Assembly: GCF_036924745.1 (NCBI RefSeq)
Contig: NZ_JAZHSD010000001.1
Coordinates: forward strand, 6,199,001-6,263,000
Direction: 5' to 3'
DNA: 64,000 nucleotides
Origin: Bradyrhizobium sp. AZCC 1693
Lineage (GTDB): Bacteria; Pseudomonadota; Alphaproteobacteria; Rhizobiales; Xanthobacteraceae
Below, piece by piece: positions 56,593-64,000 of the stretch; position 1 is the first letter of the stretch; each line of letters starts with the position of its first letter. The translations under genes and the position numbers were made by a program. Under the pieces are notes generated by a model. It worked only from the letters and a program-made list of their open reading frames with translations, did no database searches and had not been told where the DNA came from.

Positions 56593-57855
56593 TTATGCCG
56601 CGCGCCGCAGCGCAAACGCGCTCGCCTCGTTGGCCTCGGGCTTGCGATCGATCATATCGGCTGTTAGCCGCGCACTGCCGCAGGCGAGCGTCCAGCCGAG
56701 CATGCCGTGGCCCGAGTTGATGAATAGCCCGTCGAGTGGCGACCAGCCGATGATCGGCCGGCTGTCCGGTGTCATGGGACGAAGCCCGCACCACGGCTTG
56801 ACGTCGCCGTCGGCGTCGATGCCGAGCAAATCAGCCGAAGCGCGGCGCAGGATATCGACACGCCCGGCATCGACCGTTGTGTCGTCGCTTTCGAGATCGG
56901 CGATGCCGGCGACCCTGATCGCCGTATGCCCATCGCGCGCGAGCGGCGCGAATACCAGCTTGCGCTCCATATCCGTCACGCTGTGCCTCATGACGCGCGC
57001 ACCGGGCGGCGGTGTCAGCGTGATGCTGTAGCCCTTGAGCGGATAGATCGGCAGATAGAACCCGCACGCTCTGGCAAATGCGCTCGATGCCGCTCCCATG
57101 CACAGAACGAAGCGGTCTGCCTGCACATGTCCGTTTCCGGTGTCGATGGCGACAAGCCGGCCGCCGGATCGAACCGGCCCGACAACGGGCGTATTGAGCA
57201 ACCATTCGACGTTTCGCTGCCGTCTCAGGCGGAACGTAAGCCCCGCACAGAATGCCGCACAATCTCCGACCTGTTCGGAAGCGGTGAAGATGCCGCCCGC
57301 GAGTTCGCCGATGCCGTGTTGGAGCGCAGGCTCCAGCGCCAGGCATTCGGCCGGCGTCAACACCTGCTGGCCGACCTCGCCGGTCTCTCTGGTGATCGCG
57401 CGCCGCGCCGCGTCGAATTCCCTGCTGCTGCGGAACACCACAAGCTTGCCGGCGGTTCGCAGCCCGAACGAAAGCATCAGGCTTTGGGACAGCCGCACCA
57501 GTTCGCTCCGGCTCAAGGCGGCGAGCGCGAACTGCGCTGCGACGGTCTCGCGCACCGCTGCCGGCCGGCAGGCGAGCAGGAATCGCGCTCCCCAGGAGAT
57601 CAGGGCGGGATCGAGGCCGGCGCGGATGCGCATCGGCGAATCCCGCGACAGCAGCAGCGATGGCAGCTTCCTGAGGGTTGCCGGAGACGCCAGCGGCGCC
57701 ACGAACGCGTAAGAGAGCTGGCCGCCATTGGCGGCGCTGGCGTCTTGCGCGGTGGAAGCATGCCGGTCGACGATGATGACGTCGTGCCCGGCCTCGGCAA
57801 GGCACCATGCGGTCGTCAGTCCGATGACGCCGGCGCCCAGTACACAGATTTTCAT
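56593..57855 (-). CDS. dadA: D-amino acid dehydrogenase-like FAD oxidoreductase
   Basis: The protein is 420 aa from MKICVLGAGVIGLTTAWCLAEAGHDVIIVDR (57855), a Rossmann FAD motif followed by the DadA-typical ASAANGGQLSYAFVAPLASP. The C-terminus has GLRPMTPDSRPIIG and NSGHGMLGWTLACGSARLTADM, conserved in DadA. DadA oxidises D-amino acids to 2-oxoacids and feeds electrons to the quinone pool. It is divergent from a LysR gene and close to an amino acid ABC transporter and a D-amino acid aminotransferase. Confidence 0.85.
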   Translation of the reverse strand: MKICVLGAGVIGLTTAWCLAEAGHDVIIVDRHASTAQDASAANGGQLSYAFVAPLASPATLRKLPSLLLSRDSPMRIRAGLDPALISWGARFLLACRPAAVRETVAAQFALAALSRSELVRLSQSLMLSFGLRTAGKLVVFRSSREFDAARRAITRETGEVGQQVLTPAECLALEPALQHGIGELAGGIFTASEQVGDCAAFCAGLTFRLRRQRNVEWLLNTPVVGPVRSGGRLVAIDTGNGHVQADRFVLCMGAASSAFARACGFYLPIYPLKGYSITLTPPPGARVMRHSVTDMERKLVFAPLARDGHTAIRVAGIADLESDDTTVDAGRVDILRRASADLLGIDADGDVKPWCGLRPMTPDSRPIIGWSPLDGLFINSGHGMLGWTLACGSARLTADMIDRKPEANEASAFALRRAA

Positions 57856-58280
57856 TTCAGGGGTCTCGTCTTGGGTGATCGCCCGATCGAAACGCGAGAA
57901 CCCGACCGGGCGAAGGGTTGTCGCGCACCAGATTAAGGCCCTCGGCCGCGGCCCTTGATGCCAAGTCTGCATGATGCAAAATTTGCATAACCTGCCCGCG
58001 GCGTGGCAGGCTAATGAAGGCGTGACCTCATGGGTGAGTGCGGACCGGCTTATATGACAATGCGAGGAATGATCGGGATTGTCGCGCTGATGACGGCGGG
58101 GGGTGGCGATGCAAAGCTTGCATTGGCCAGCCTTTCGGCCGATCCGCTACGTTTCCCGGCATGGGGCTTCACATTTCGTATCGAGAACCAGCGCCGGTTG
58201 GCGTCCGCGGCCTTGCGCTGGCCCGAGGCGGACTTTGCGGCCGCGCGGCGTTCGCGGCCTGCAGCAAGGCGGGGAGTGTG
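57856..58280. other. Divergent regulatory region dadA / lysR
   Basis: The 425 bases between the divergent genes contain the palindrome at 57974-57988 and no supported gene. A plus-strand frame from 58030 to 58281 (83 codons) lacks a recognisable product and a good ribosome binding site, and I leave it out. Confidence 0.5.
57974..57988. promoter_or_regulatory. Palindromic operator ATGCAAAATTTGCAT, probable LysR box
   Basis: The perfect dyad ATGCAAA-A-TTTGCAT contains the T-N11-A spacing of LysR sites. It is 119 bases upstream of the dadA start and is the only strong palindrome in the divergent region, so it is the best candidate for binding by the LysR protein at 58281. Confidence 0.6.
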
Positions 58281-59249
58281 ATGGAGCTTCGCTGGCTTCA
58301 GGATTTTCTGATGGTGGCCGAAACCGGCAATTTTACGCGCGCGGCCGAGAAACGAAACACGTCTCAGGCCGCGTTCAGCCGCCGCATCAAGTCGCTGGAG
58401 GCCTGGCTCGGCTTTGACCTGATCGACCGCAGCGTCTATCCGACGCAGCTCACGCCGCAGGGCGAGCGTTTCCGCGAACATGCCGGCGAGTTGCTGCGGC
58501 AGATGCTCGACAGCCGTCTTGAGCTTGGCGGCAAGCCGCTTCACCGCAACGAACATATCCGCATCGCCCTGCCGTTCGCGATGGCGACCGCGCGGCTGCC
58601 GCAATGGTGGCAGGCCTGGTCACAGGAGCGGCGGTTGAGCTGTTCGGTGGTGGTGGGCAACATCCACGATCTCGTCACCTCGCTGGTGTCAGACAATGTG
58701 GACCTGATGATCTGCTATCATCACGCGCAGCAGCCGATCCATCTCGATCCGGATCTTTACGAATGTGTGACGCTCGGCACAGAATTCCTGCGGCCCTATG
58801 CCAGCGAAGCGCTGGTGGCGAAGGGCGGTGCGTCGCTGCCGGGACGGGCGTCGCACCCGGTGCCGCTTCTGATGTATTCGCCCGGCGTCTATTTCGCCCG
58901 GCTGGTCGATCTCATCCTGGAGAATGCACCCATTTTCGGGGTGCGGGTCATCGAAAGCGACATGTCCGACGTATTGTGCGGGATGGCGCTGAGCGGCCGC
59001 GGCGTGGCTTGGTTAACGGAGGGCACCGTGGCGGCTTCGGGCCGGAAGCGGCTGACCCCGATCGGGGGTGACAAATGGGAGTTGCCTTTATCTTTAGTCG
59101 CATTCAGGGGTCGAATGCATGATGGTCAACGGGGGCTAAATCTGTTCTGGTCCGAATTGTGCAGGCATAGTGCCGCGCACGCCGGGGGCGGTCTTGCGAA
59201 GACAGGTTCGAGACCGCCGGCCAAACGGCCCGGCAAGTTGCTGAGTTAG
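58281..59249 (+). CDS. LysR-family transcriptional regulator
   Basis: The protein is 322 aa from ATG 58281 with GGGGAG before it. The N-terminal HTH is MELRWLQDFLMVAETGNFTRAAEKRNTSQAAFSRRIKSLEAWLGF, with a substrate-binding domain from about 90 to 300 (HIRIALPFAMATARLPQWWQ; MICYHHAQQPIHLDPDLY; SDVLCGMALSGRGVAWLTEGTV). It lies between divergent dadA and the gltIJKL genes, and is likely to regulate one or both in response to an amino acid. Confidence 0.9.
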   Translation: MELRWLQDFLMVAETGNFTRAAEKRNTSQAAFSRRIKSLEAWLGFDLIDRSVYPTQLTPQGERFREHAGELLRQMLDSRLELGGKPLHRNEHIRIALPFAMATARLPQWWQAWSQERRLSCSVVVGNIHDLVTSLVSDNVDLMICYHHAQQPIHLDPDLYECVTLGTEFLRPYASEALVAKGGASLPGRASHPVPLLMYSPGVYFARLVDLILENAPIFGVRVIESDMSDVLCGMALSGRGVAWLTEGTVAASGRKRLTPIGGDKWELPLSLVAFRGRMHDGQRGLNLFWSELCRHSAAHAGGGLAKTGSRPPAKRPGKLLS

Positions 59250-59292
59250 GGCGGATGAGCAATCATCTGAAACCTTTTGAAGGAGAAATTAC

Positions 59293-60204
59293 GTGAAACA
59301 CCGTCAGATTATCGGCTGCCTGTTCGCTGGTGCGTTGTGCACCGCCCCGGCAATGGCGCAGGAACTCACCGGGACGCTGAAGAACATCAAGGAGACCGGC
59401 GCCATCACGCTCGGCTTCCGTGACTCGTCCATTCCGTTCTCCTACCTCGACGACAGCCAGAAGCCGATCGGCTACGCCATGGACATCTGCTACAAGATCG
59501 TCGATGCCGTGAAGAAGGAGCTCAAGCTCGACAAGCTCGAGGTCAAGCTCAATCCGGTGACGTCGTCGACCCGCATCCCGTTGCTCGCCAACGGCACCAT
59601 CGATCTCGAATGCGGCTCGACCACCAACAACACCGAACGTCAGAAGCAGATTTCCTACACCAACACCCACTTCCTGACCGCGAGCCGCTACGTCACCAAG
59701 AAGGCGGCCAAGATCAATTCGATCGACGATCTCAAGGGCAAGTCGGTGGTCTCGACCGCCGGCACCACCAATATCAAGCAGCTCACCGAAGCCAACGCGG
59801 CGCGCAGCCTCAACATCAACATCATCCCGGCCAAGGATCACGCCGAGGCGTTCCTGATGGTCGAGACCGACCGCGCGGTGGCCTTCGTGATGGACGACAT
59901 CCTGCTGGCGAGCCTGATCGCCGGCTCGAAAGCGCCGGCCGATTACGTCATCTCCAAGGATGCGTTCTCCAAGCCGGAGCCCTACGGCATCATGCTGCGC
60001 AAGGACGATCCGGCCTTCAAGAAGGTGGTCGATGCGGCGACCGCGGCGCTCTATACCGGCGGCGAGGGCCAGAAGATCTACGACAAGTGGTTCACGCAGA
60101 AGATCCCGCCCAAGAACCTGAATCTCAACGTTCCGATCAGCTCCGAACTCAAGAACGAGTTCGCCAAGCCGTCGGACTCGCCGGATCCGGATTCCTATAA
60201 GTAA
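59293..60204 (+). CDS. gltI: Amino acid ABC transporter, periplasmic binding protein (glutamate/aspartate type)
   Basis: The protein has 303 aa; GTG 59293 follows AAGGAG by seven bases. A signal peptide MKHRQIIGCLFAGALCTAPAMA precedes the SBP_bac_3 domain: GAITLGFRDSSIPFSYLDDSQKPIGYAMDIC, LECGSTTNNTERQKQISYT and VVSTAGTTNIKQL. These are features of GltI/AatJ-type receptors for acidic amino acids. It is followed by permease and ATPase genes in the standard order. Confidence 0.92.
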   Translation: MKHRQIIGCLFAGALCTAPAMAQELTGTLKNIKETGAITLGFRDSSIPFSYLDDSQKPIGYAMDICYKIVDAVKKELKLDKLEVKLNPVTSSTRIPLLANGTIDLECGSTTNNTERQKQISYTNTHFLTASRYVTKKAAKINSIDDLKGKSVVSTAGTTNIKQLTEANAARSLNINIIPAKDHAEAFLMVETDRAVAFVMDDILLASLIAGSKAPADYVISKDAFSKPEPYGIMLRKDDPAFKKVVDAATAALYTGGEGQKIYDKWFTQKIPPKNLNLNVPISSELKNEFAKPSDSPDPDSYK

Positions 60205-60300
60205 GGGTAGGCCCTTATCGTGAGGGGCCGCGCTGTGCGCGGCTCCTCCAGCAATAGCGGCGATGCCGTTATGCAGGGGGGGTGAGGGGCAATAGCTGGT

Positions 60301-60353
60301 CCGGCCATTTTTCAAGCGGACAATGGCCGGACTTTTGCAGCCGGACTTTTGCA
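60301..60353. repeat. Hairpin and 14-bp tandem repeat in the gltI-gltJ gap
   Basis: CCGGCCATT (60301-60309) pairs with AATGGCCGG (60322-60330). Overlapping its right arm, GCCGGACTTTTGCA occurs twice in tandem (60326-60339 and 60340-60353). Together with a GC hairpin at about 60226-60245 this may protect the gltI message or reduce read-through into the permease genes. Confidence 0.7.
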
Positions 60354-60436
60354 TAAGCGTAGTGACGGACAAGCGATAGTGATACATAGGCGTTAGTGAC
60401 CAAGAGATTTATCGGCACTTTTGGGCTGGGTGCAGC

Positions 60437-61168
60437 GTGAATTACAACTGGAACTGGCACATCTTCTTCGAGCCGAACCCGACCGGGGCCGGCAATTATC
60501 TCGACATGCTGGTGTCGGGGCTGGTGCTGACCATCGAGACGGCGCTGCTTGCCTGGGTCATTGCGCTGATCTTCGGCACGATCGTCGGCATCTTGCGCTC
60601 GCTGCCGTCGAAGACGGCATCCTGGATCGGCTTCGGCTATGTCGAATTCTTCCGCAACATGCCGCTACTGGTGCAGCTCTTCCTCTGGTTCTTCGTGTTG
60701 CCGGAACTGCTGCCGCCCGCCGCGGGGCTGTGGATGAAGCAGCTTCCCAATGCGCCGTTCTGGACGGCGGCGATTGGGGTCGGCCTGTTCATGTCGGCGC
60801 GCGTCGCCGTGCAGCTCGCCGCGGGCATCGCCTCGCTGCCGCGCGGGCAGAGGCAGGCCGCGACCGCGCTCGGGCTGACGACGGGGCAGGGCTATCGCTA
60901 CGTGCTGCTGCCGATGGCATTCCGCATCATCATGCCGCCGCTTACCTCCGAATTCCTCAATACCGTGAAGAATACTTCCGTCGCGATCACCATCGGCCTG
61001 ATCGAGCTGACCGGCCAGGCGCGGGCGATGCAGGAATTCTCGTTCCAGGTATTCGAGGCCTTCACCGCCGCGACCGTGATGTATCTGGCGATCAACATCA
61101 TCGTCGTCACCGGCATGCGCTTCCTCGAACGCAGCCTGGCGATCCCCGGCTACATCACGGGGAAATGA
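60437..61168 (+). CDS. gltJ: Amino acid ABC transporter permease (GltJ type)
   Basis: This 243-aa membrane protein starts at GTG 60437 (MNYNWNWHIFFEPNPTGAGNYLDMLVSGLVLTIETAL, typical of GltJ). Its cytoplasmic coupling loop is PRGQRQAATALGLTTGQGYRYVLLPMAFRIIMPP (EAA motif). Five membrane segments are visible. Its stop codon overlaps the gltK start (ATGA), implying coupled translation. Confidence 0.92.
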   Translation: MNYNWNWHIFFEPNPTGAGNYLDMLVSGLVLTIETALLAWVIALIFGTIVGILRSLPSKTASWIGFGYVEFFRNMPLLVQLFLWFFVLPELLPPAAGLWMKQLPNAPFWTAAIGVGLFMSARVAVQLAAGIASLPRGQRQAATALGLTTGQGYRYVLLPMAFRIIMPPLTSEFLNTVKNTSVAITIGLIELTGQARAMQEFSFQVFEAFTAATVMYLAINIIVVTGMRFLERSLAIPGYITGK

Positions 61169-61863
61169 CGATGTTCGGCAATCTCGATTTCGACGTTATC
61201 CGCCGCTCGCTACCCTATCTGTTCCTCGACGGCATGAGTTTTACGCTGATGCTGACCGGGCTGTCGGCGCTGGGCGGCCTGGTTTTCGGCACGCTGATCG
61301 CGCTGATGCGGTTGTCGGGCTACAGAGTGATGGGACGTATCGCCGGGCTCTATGTCGACTTCATGCGCTCGCTGCCGCTGGTGCTGGTGATCTTCTGGTT
61401 CTATTTCCTGGTGCCCTATATCGGGCAATGGTTGACCGGCGCGTCGCGGCCGATCCGCGTCGGCGCGTTCACCTCCTCCCTCGTCACCTTCGTCATGTTC
61501 GAGGCGGCGTATTTCTCCGAAATCATGCGCGCCGGCATCCAGTCGATCTCAAGGGGACAGCCGGCGGCGGCAAGCGCGCTTGGCCTGACCTACGCGCAGT
61601 CCATGCGCTACATCGTGCTGCCGCAGGCGTTCCGGAACATGCTGCCGGTGCTGCTGACGCAGACCATCGTGCTGTTCCAGGACACTTCGCTGGTCTACGT
61701 GCTGTCGATCCCGGATTTTCTCGGCGCCGCCAGCAAGGTGGCGCAGCGCGATGGGCGCCTGGTCGAAATGTACCTGTTCGCGGCGGCGGTCTATTTCGCG
61801 ATTTCCTGTTTCGCGTCCTACGGCGTCCGACGCCTGCAGGCGCGCATTGCCATTGTACGGTGA
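61165..61863 (+). CDS. gltK: Amino acid ABC transporter permease (GltK type)
   Basis: This 232-aa membrane protein ([36 protein letters not shown]) has EAA loop [33 protein letters not shown] and [17 protein letters not shown]. The start at 61165 is chosen for the ATGA overlap with gltJ; ATG 61171 is possible. It forms the heterodimeric pore with GltJ. The ATPase gene follows four bases after its stop. Confidence 0.92.
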   Translation: MTMFGNLDFDVIRRSLPYLFLDGMSFTLMLTGLSALGGLVFGTLIALMRLSGYRVMGRIAGLYVDFMRSLPLVLVIFWFYFLVPYIGQWLTGASRPIRVGAFTSSLVTFVMFEAAYFSEIMRAGIQSISRGQPAAASALGLTYAQSMRYIVLPQAFRNMLPVLLTQTIVLFQDTSLVYVLSIPDFLGAASKVAQRDGRLVEMYLFAAAVYFAISCFASYGVRRLQARIAIVR

Positions 61864-61867
61864 GAGC

Positions 61868-62599
61868 ATGATCGAAATCAGCCACGTTAATAAATGGTAT
61901 GGGCCGAGCTTCCAGGTGCTGAAGGACTGCACCACCAGCGTCGCCAAGGGCGAAGTCGTGGTGGTGTGCGGGCCGTCAGGTTCGGGCAAGTCGACGCTGA
62001 TCAAATGCGTCAACGCGCTGGAGCCGTTCCAGGAAGGCCAGATCATCCTCGACGGCATCAAGGTCAACGACCCCAAGACGGATTTGCCGAAGCTGCGCGC
62101 CCGCGTCGGCATGGTGTTCCAGCACTTCGAGCTGTTTCCGCATTTGCGCATCATCGAGAATCTGTGCCTGGCGCAGGAGAAAGTGCTGGGCCGCTCGCAC
62201 CAGGAGGCGATGGTCAAGGCCGAGAAACTGCTCGAGCGCGTTGGGTTGACGGTGCATGCGAACAAATACCCGGCCGAACTGTCCGGCGGCCAGCAGCAGC
62301 GCGTCGCGATCGCACGCGCGCTTGCGATGGACCCGATCGCGATGCTGTTCGACGAGCCGACCTCGGCGCTCGATCCCGAAATGATCAGCGAAGTGCTCGA
62401 CGTCATGGTCGATCTCGCCCACGAGGGCATGACCATGATGGTCGTCACCCACGAAATGGGCTTTGCCAGCAAGGTCGCAAATCGCGTGATCTTCATGGAC
62501 AAGGGCGAGATCGTCGAGGACGCGCTGAAGACGGACTTCTTCGGCAGTCCGCGCAGCGAACGCGCGCAGAAGTTCTTGTCGAAGATTCTGTCGCATTAG
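61868..62599 (+). CDS. gltL: Amino acid ABC transporter ATP-binding protein
   Basis: This 243-aa PAAT-family ATPase has Walker [11 protein letters not shown]-loop [17 protein letters not shown], signature [19 protein letters not shown], Walker [14 protein letters not shown] and switch His in VVTHEMGFA. It energises uptake through GltJK. It is the last gene of the transporter unit; a family F palindrome follows. Confidence 0.95.
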   Translation: MIEISHVNKWYGPSFQVLKDCTTSVAKGEVVVVCGPSGSGKSTLIKCVNALEPFQEGQIILDGIKVNDPKTDLPKLRARVGMVFQHFELFPHLRIIENLCLAQEKVLGRSHQEAMVKAEKLLERVGLTVHANKYPAELSGGQQQRVAIARALAMDPIAMLFDEPTSALDPEMISEVLDVMVDLAHEGMTMMVVTHEMGFASKVANRVIFMDKGEIVEDALKTDFFGSPRSERAQKFLSKILSH

Positions 62600-62607
62600 A
62601 TGGTGCT

Positions 62608-62721
62608 GTCATTCCGGGATGGTCCGAAGGACCAGACCTCAGATGCGCAATTGCGCATCGGGGAATCTCGAGATTCCGGGTTCGCCTCTTTGAGGCGCCC
62701 CGAGGTGGCTTCCGGAATTCC
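62608..62721. repeat. Palindromic intergenic repeat, family F, second copy
   Basis: GTCATTCCGGGATGGTCCGA opens the element. The central palindrome GGAATCTCGAGATTCC is shared with 50213-50293, and a CGCAATTGCG hairpin is inserted. It separates gltL from the aminotransferase gene. Confidence 0.75.
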
Positions 62722-62794
62722 TCGATCAAGCGTTAACGATTCGCCGTATAAGTCCACCACAACCGCTTTCGCACTACCTCCAGGAGACTCTACT

Positions 62795-63652
62795 TTGGAA
62801 CAGCTCGCTTACGTCAACGGTTCGTTCGTGCCACTTTCGGAGGCGAAGGTCTCGATCCTCGACCGCGGATTCCTGTTTGCCGATGGCATCTATGAGGTCG
62901 CCGCCGTGCTCGACGGCAAGCTGATCGACAATGCCTCGCATCTGGCCCGGCTGGAGCGCTCGGTCGGCGAGATCGAGCTGGCGCTGCCGGAGACGACAGC
63001 GCGCATCCAGGAAATCCAGCATGAGCTGATCGCGCGCAACAATCTCGTCAGCGGCATGGTCTATCTGGAAGTAACCCGCGGCGCCGACACCGGACGCGAT
63101 TTTGCATTTCCGAAAGGCGTCAAGCCGACGCTGATCATGTTCACATCGACCAAGGACATCATCAACGCACCCTCGGCCAAAACCGGCATCAACGTGATCA
63201 CGGTGCCCGACCTGCGCTGGACCCGCCGCGACATCAAGAGCGTCGCGCTGCTGGCCCAGGTGCTGGCCAAGCAGGCCGCAGCGGCCGCCGGCGCCGGCGA
63301 GGCCTGGATGATCGAGGACGGCAAGGTGACCGAAGGCGGCTCGTCATCGTGCTTCATCCTGACCCAGGACGACGTGATCGTGACGCGGCAGAACGGCAGC
63401 GAGATCCTGCCCGGCTGCACCCGCAAGGCCGTGGTCGCCCTTGCCGAAGAGCGCCAGCTTCGCGTCGAGGAGCGGGCGTTTTCGGTCGAGGAAGCGCTGG
63501 CCGCCAAGGAAGCCTTCGTCACCAGCGCCAGCGTGTTCGTGCAGGCCGTGGTGTCGATCGACGGCAAGAAGGTCGCCGACGGCAAGCCCGGCCCGATGAC
63601 CAATCGCCTGCGCGAGATCTATGTCGAGTTCGCCAAGGCGACGGCGGTGTAA
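62795..63652 (+). CDS. dat: D-amino acid aminotransferase (class IV PLP enzyme)
   Basis: The protein is 285 aa from TTG 62795, with AGGAG eight bases upstream; no ATG fits. The fold type IV motifs are YVNGSFVPLSEAKVSILDRGFLFADGIYEVAAVLDGKLI, VYLEVTRGADTGRDFAFP (RxxF-type Arg for D-amino acid selectivity), DIKSVALLAQVLAKQAA with the PLP Lys (about residue 146), and EGGSSSCFIL. Dat interconverts D-alanine and D-glutamate with their 2-oxoacids. It lies downstream of the ABC transporter and fits a D-amino acid pathway with the DadA-like enzyme. Confidence 0.9.
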   Translation: MEQLAYVNGSFVPLSEAKVSILDRGFLFADGIYEVAAVLDGKLIDNASHLARLERSVGEIELALPETTARIQEIQHELIARNNLVSGMVYLEVTRGADTGRDFAFPKGVKPTLIMFTSTKDIINAPSAKTGINVITVPDLRWTRRDIKSVALLAQVLAKQAAAAAGAGEAWMIEDGKVTEGGSSSCFILTQDDVIVTRQNGSEILPGCTRKAVVALAEERQLRVEERAFSVEEALAAKEAFVTSASVFVQAVVSIDGKKVADGKPGPMTNRLREIYVEFAKATAV

Positions 63653-63662
63653 CCCCAAGATG

Positions 63663-63765
63663 TCGTCGCCCGGCTCGACCGGGCGACCTAGTGTTCCAGA
63701 GAAGTCAGTGTTGAGCCGAGAGGCCGCGGCGTACTGGATGCCCCGCCTGCGCGGGGCATGACAGC
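63663..63765. repeat. Palindromic intergenic repeat, family H
   Basis: Two hairpins, GTCGCCCGG-ctcga-CCGGGCGAC and GCCCCGC-ctgc-GCGGGGC, sit at the ends of a segment of about 100 bases between convergent genes. The plan resembles family C, but the sequence differs. Confidence 0.6.
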
Positions 63766-63806
63766 GGAGTGTGTGGTGCGCGCGCAGCTCTCCACCACAC
63801 CACCCC

Positions 63807-64000
63807 TCATTTCTTCCCGAACGTCGTCAGTTGCGCGCCATCATCGGCGACGAAAATCGCAAGCAGGCTTGCCGGTTCCGTCGCGCTCGCATTCTCGCTG
63901 ACGAGATGCTCGCTGCCGGGCGGCTCGAAGAAGTTTTCGCCGGCCTTGTAGACACGCGCAGGGCCAGTCGCGGAGTTCTCCGAACGGATGCCGCCCGACA
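63807..64000 (-). CDS. Cupin-domain protein, C-terminal part
   Basis: The 5' end is beyond the window. The visible 64 residues, GGIRSENSATGPARVYKAGE followed by NFFEPPGSEHLVSENASATE and PASLLAIFVADDGAQLTTFGKK, match the second cupin motif (G-x5-P-x-G-x2-H) and the last strands of a single-domain cupin. The stop TGA is at 63809-63807. The role is unknown. Confidence 0.75.
   Translation of the reverse strand, partial: SGGIRSENSATGPARVYKAGENFFEPPGSEHLVSENASATEPASLLAIFVADDGAQLTTFGKK

Noticed and set aside
58030..58281. 83-codon frame before the LysR gene
   Set aside because: No recognisable product or convincing ribosome binding site; it overlaps the regulatory gap and touches the LysR start.

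Overview
The window looks like a chromosomal segment of a Bradyrhizobium-type alphaproteobacterium (Nitrobacteraceae/Hyphomicrobiales). The grounds are uniformly high GC with strong antisense frame shadows, rhizobial gene families (HisN-type histidinol phosphatase, CpdR, many Bug/TctC receptors, TPR-linked class III cyclases), a ROSE-type RNA thermometer upstream of an hsp20 gene, an MmgR/alpha-r8-like sRNA with the 10-mer TTTCCTCCCT, and several families of intergenic palindromes. The assignment is by gene content and motifs only; no search was run.

Layout. 1-5 kb: gltD (start only) and gltB, glutamate synthase. 5-11.4 kb: a secreted protein, an IS110-family transposase with a highly structured 3' flank, an alpha/beta hydrolase, hsp20 with RNA thermometer and heat-shock promoter, a lysophospholipase-like hydrolase and an unknown protein. 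11.5-20.2 kb: adenylate cyclase-TPR protein, LysE and TauE exporters, LysR, GST, two tandem Bug receptors, an isochorismatase-type hydrolase and hisN. 20.5-25.1 kb: MmgR-like sRNA, a gene broken by an exact 20-bp tandem duplication, N-formylglutamate amidohydrolase, cpdR, tRNA-Val and a second cyclase-TPR gene. 25.2-28.9 kb: opgGH for periplasmic glucans.

29.5-35.8 kb is the accessory part. A KAP-family P-loop NTPase gene sits between an intact FAD-dependent dehydrogenase gene and a duplicated 3' fragment of that gene. Just beyond the dehydrogenase lies a two-gene cassette (a TIR-domain protein and an unrecognised His-rich protein) bounded by two halves of an intergenic repeat. Both inserts appear less GC-rich than their neighbours. 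They are candidate anti-phage modules at one insertion hot spot, and the TIR pair may be undescribed.

36-49 kb: two amidohydrolases with a Rieske ferredoxin; a TetR-controlled PspA/YiaA envelope-stress locus with three operators; coupled acyltransferase-like and polytopic membrane genes; SDR, old yellow enzyme, GFA protein and a ThDP enzyme. 50-64 kb: LLM monooxygenase, M20 peptidase, a tctCBA tricarboxylate-type transporter, and a probable D-amino-acid module made of a DadA-like dehydrogenase, a divergent LysR, a gltIJKL-type ABC transporter and a D-amino acid aminotransferase. A cupin gene runs off the right edge.
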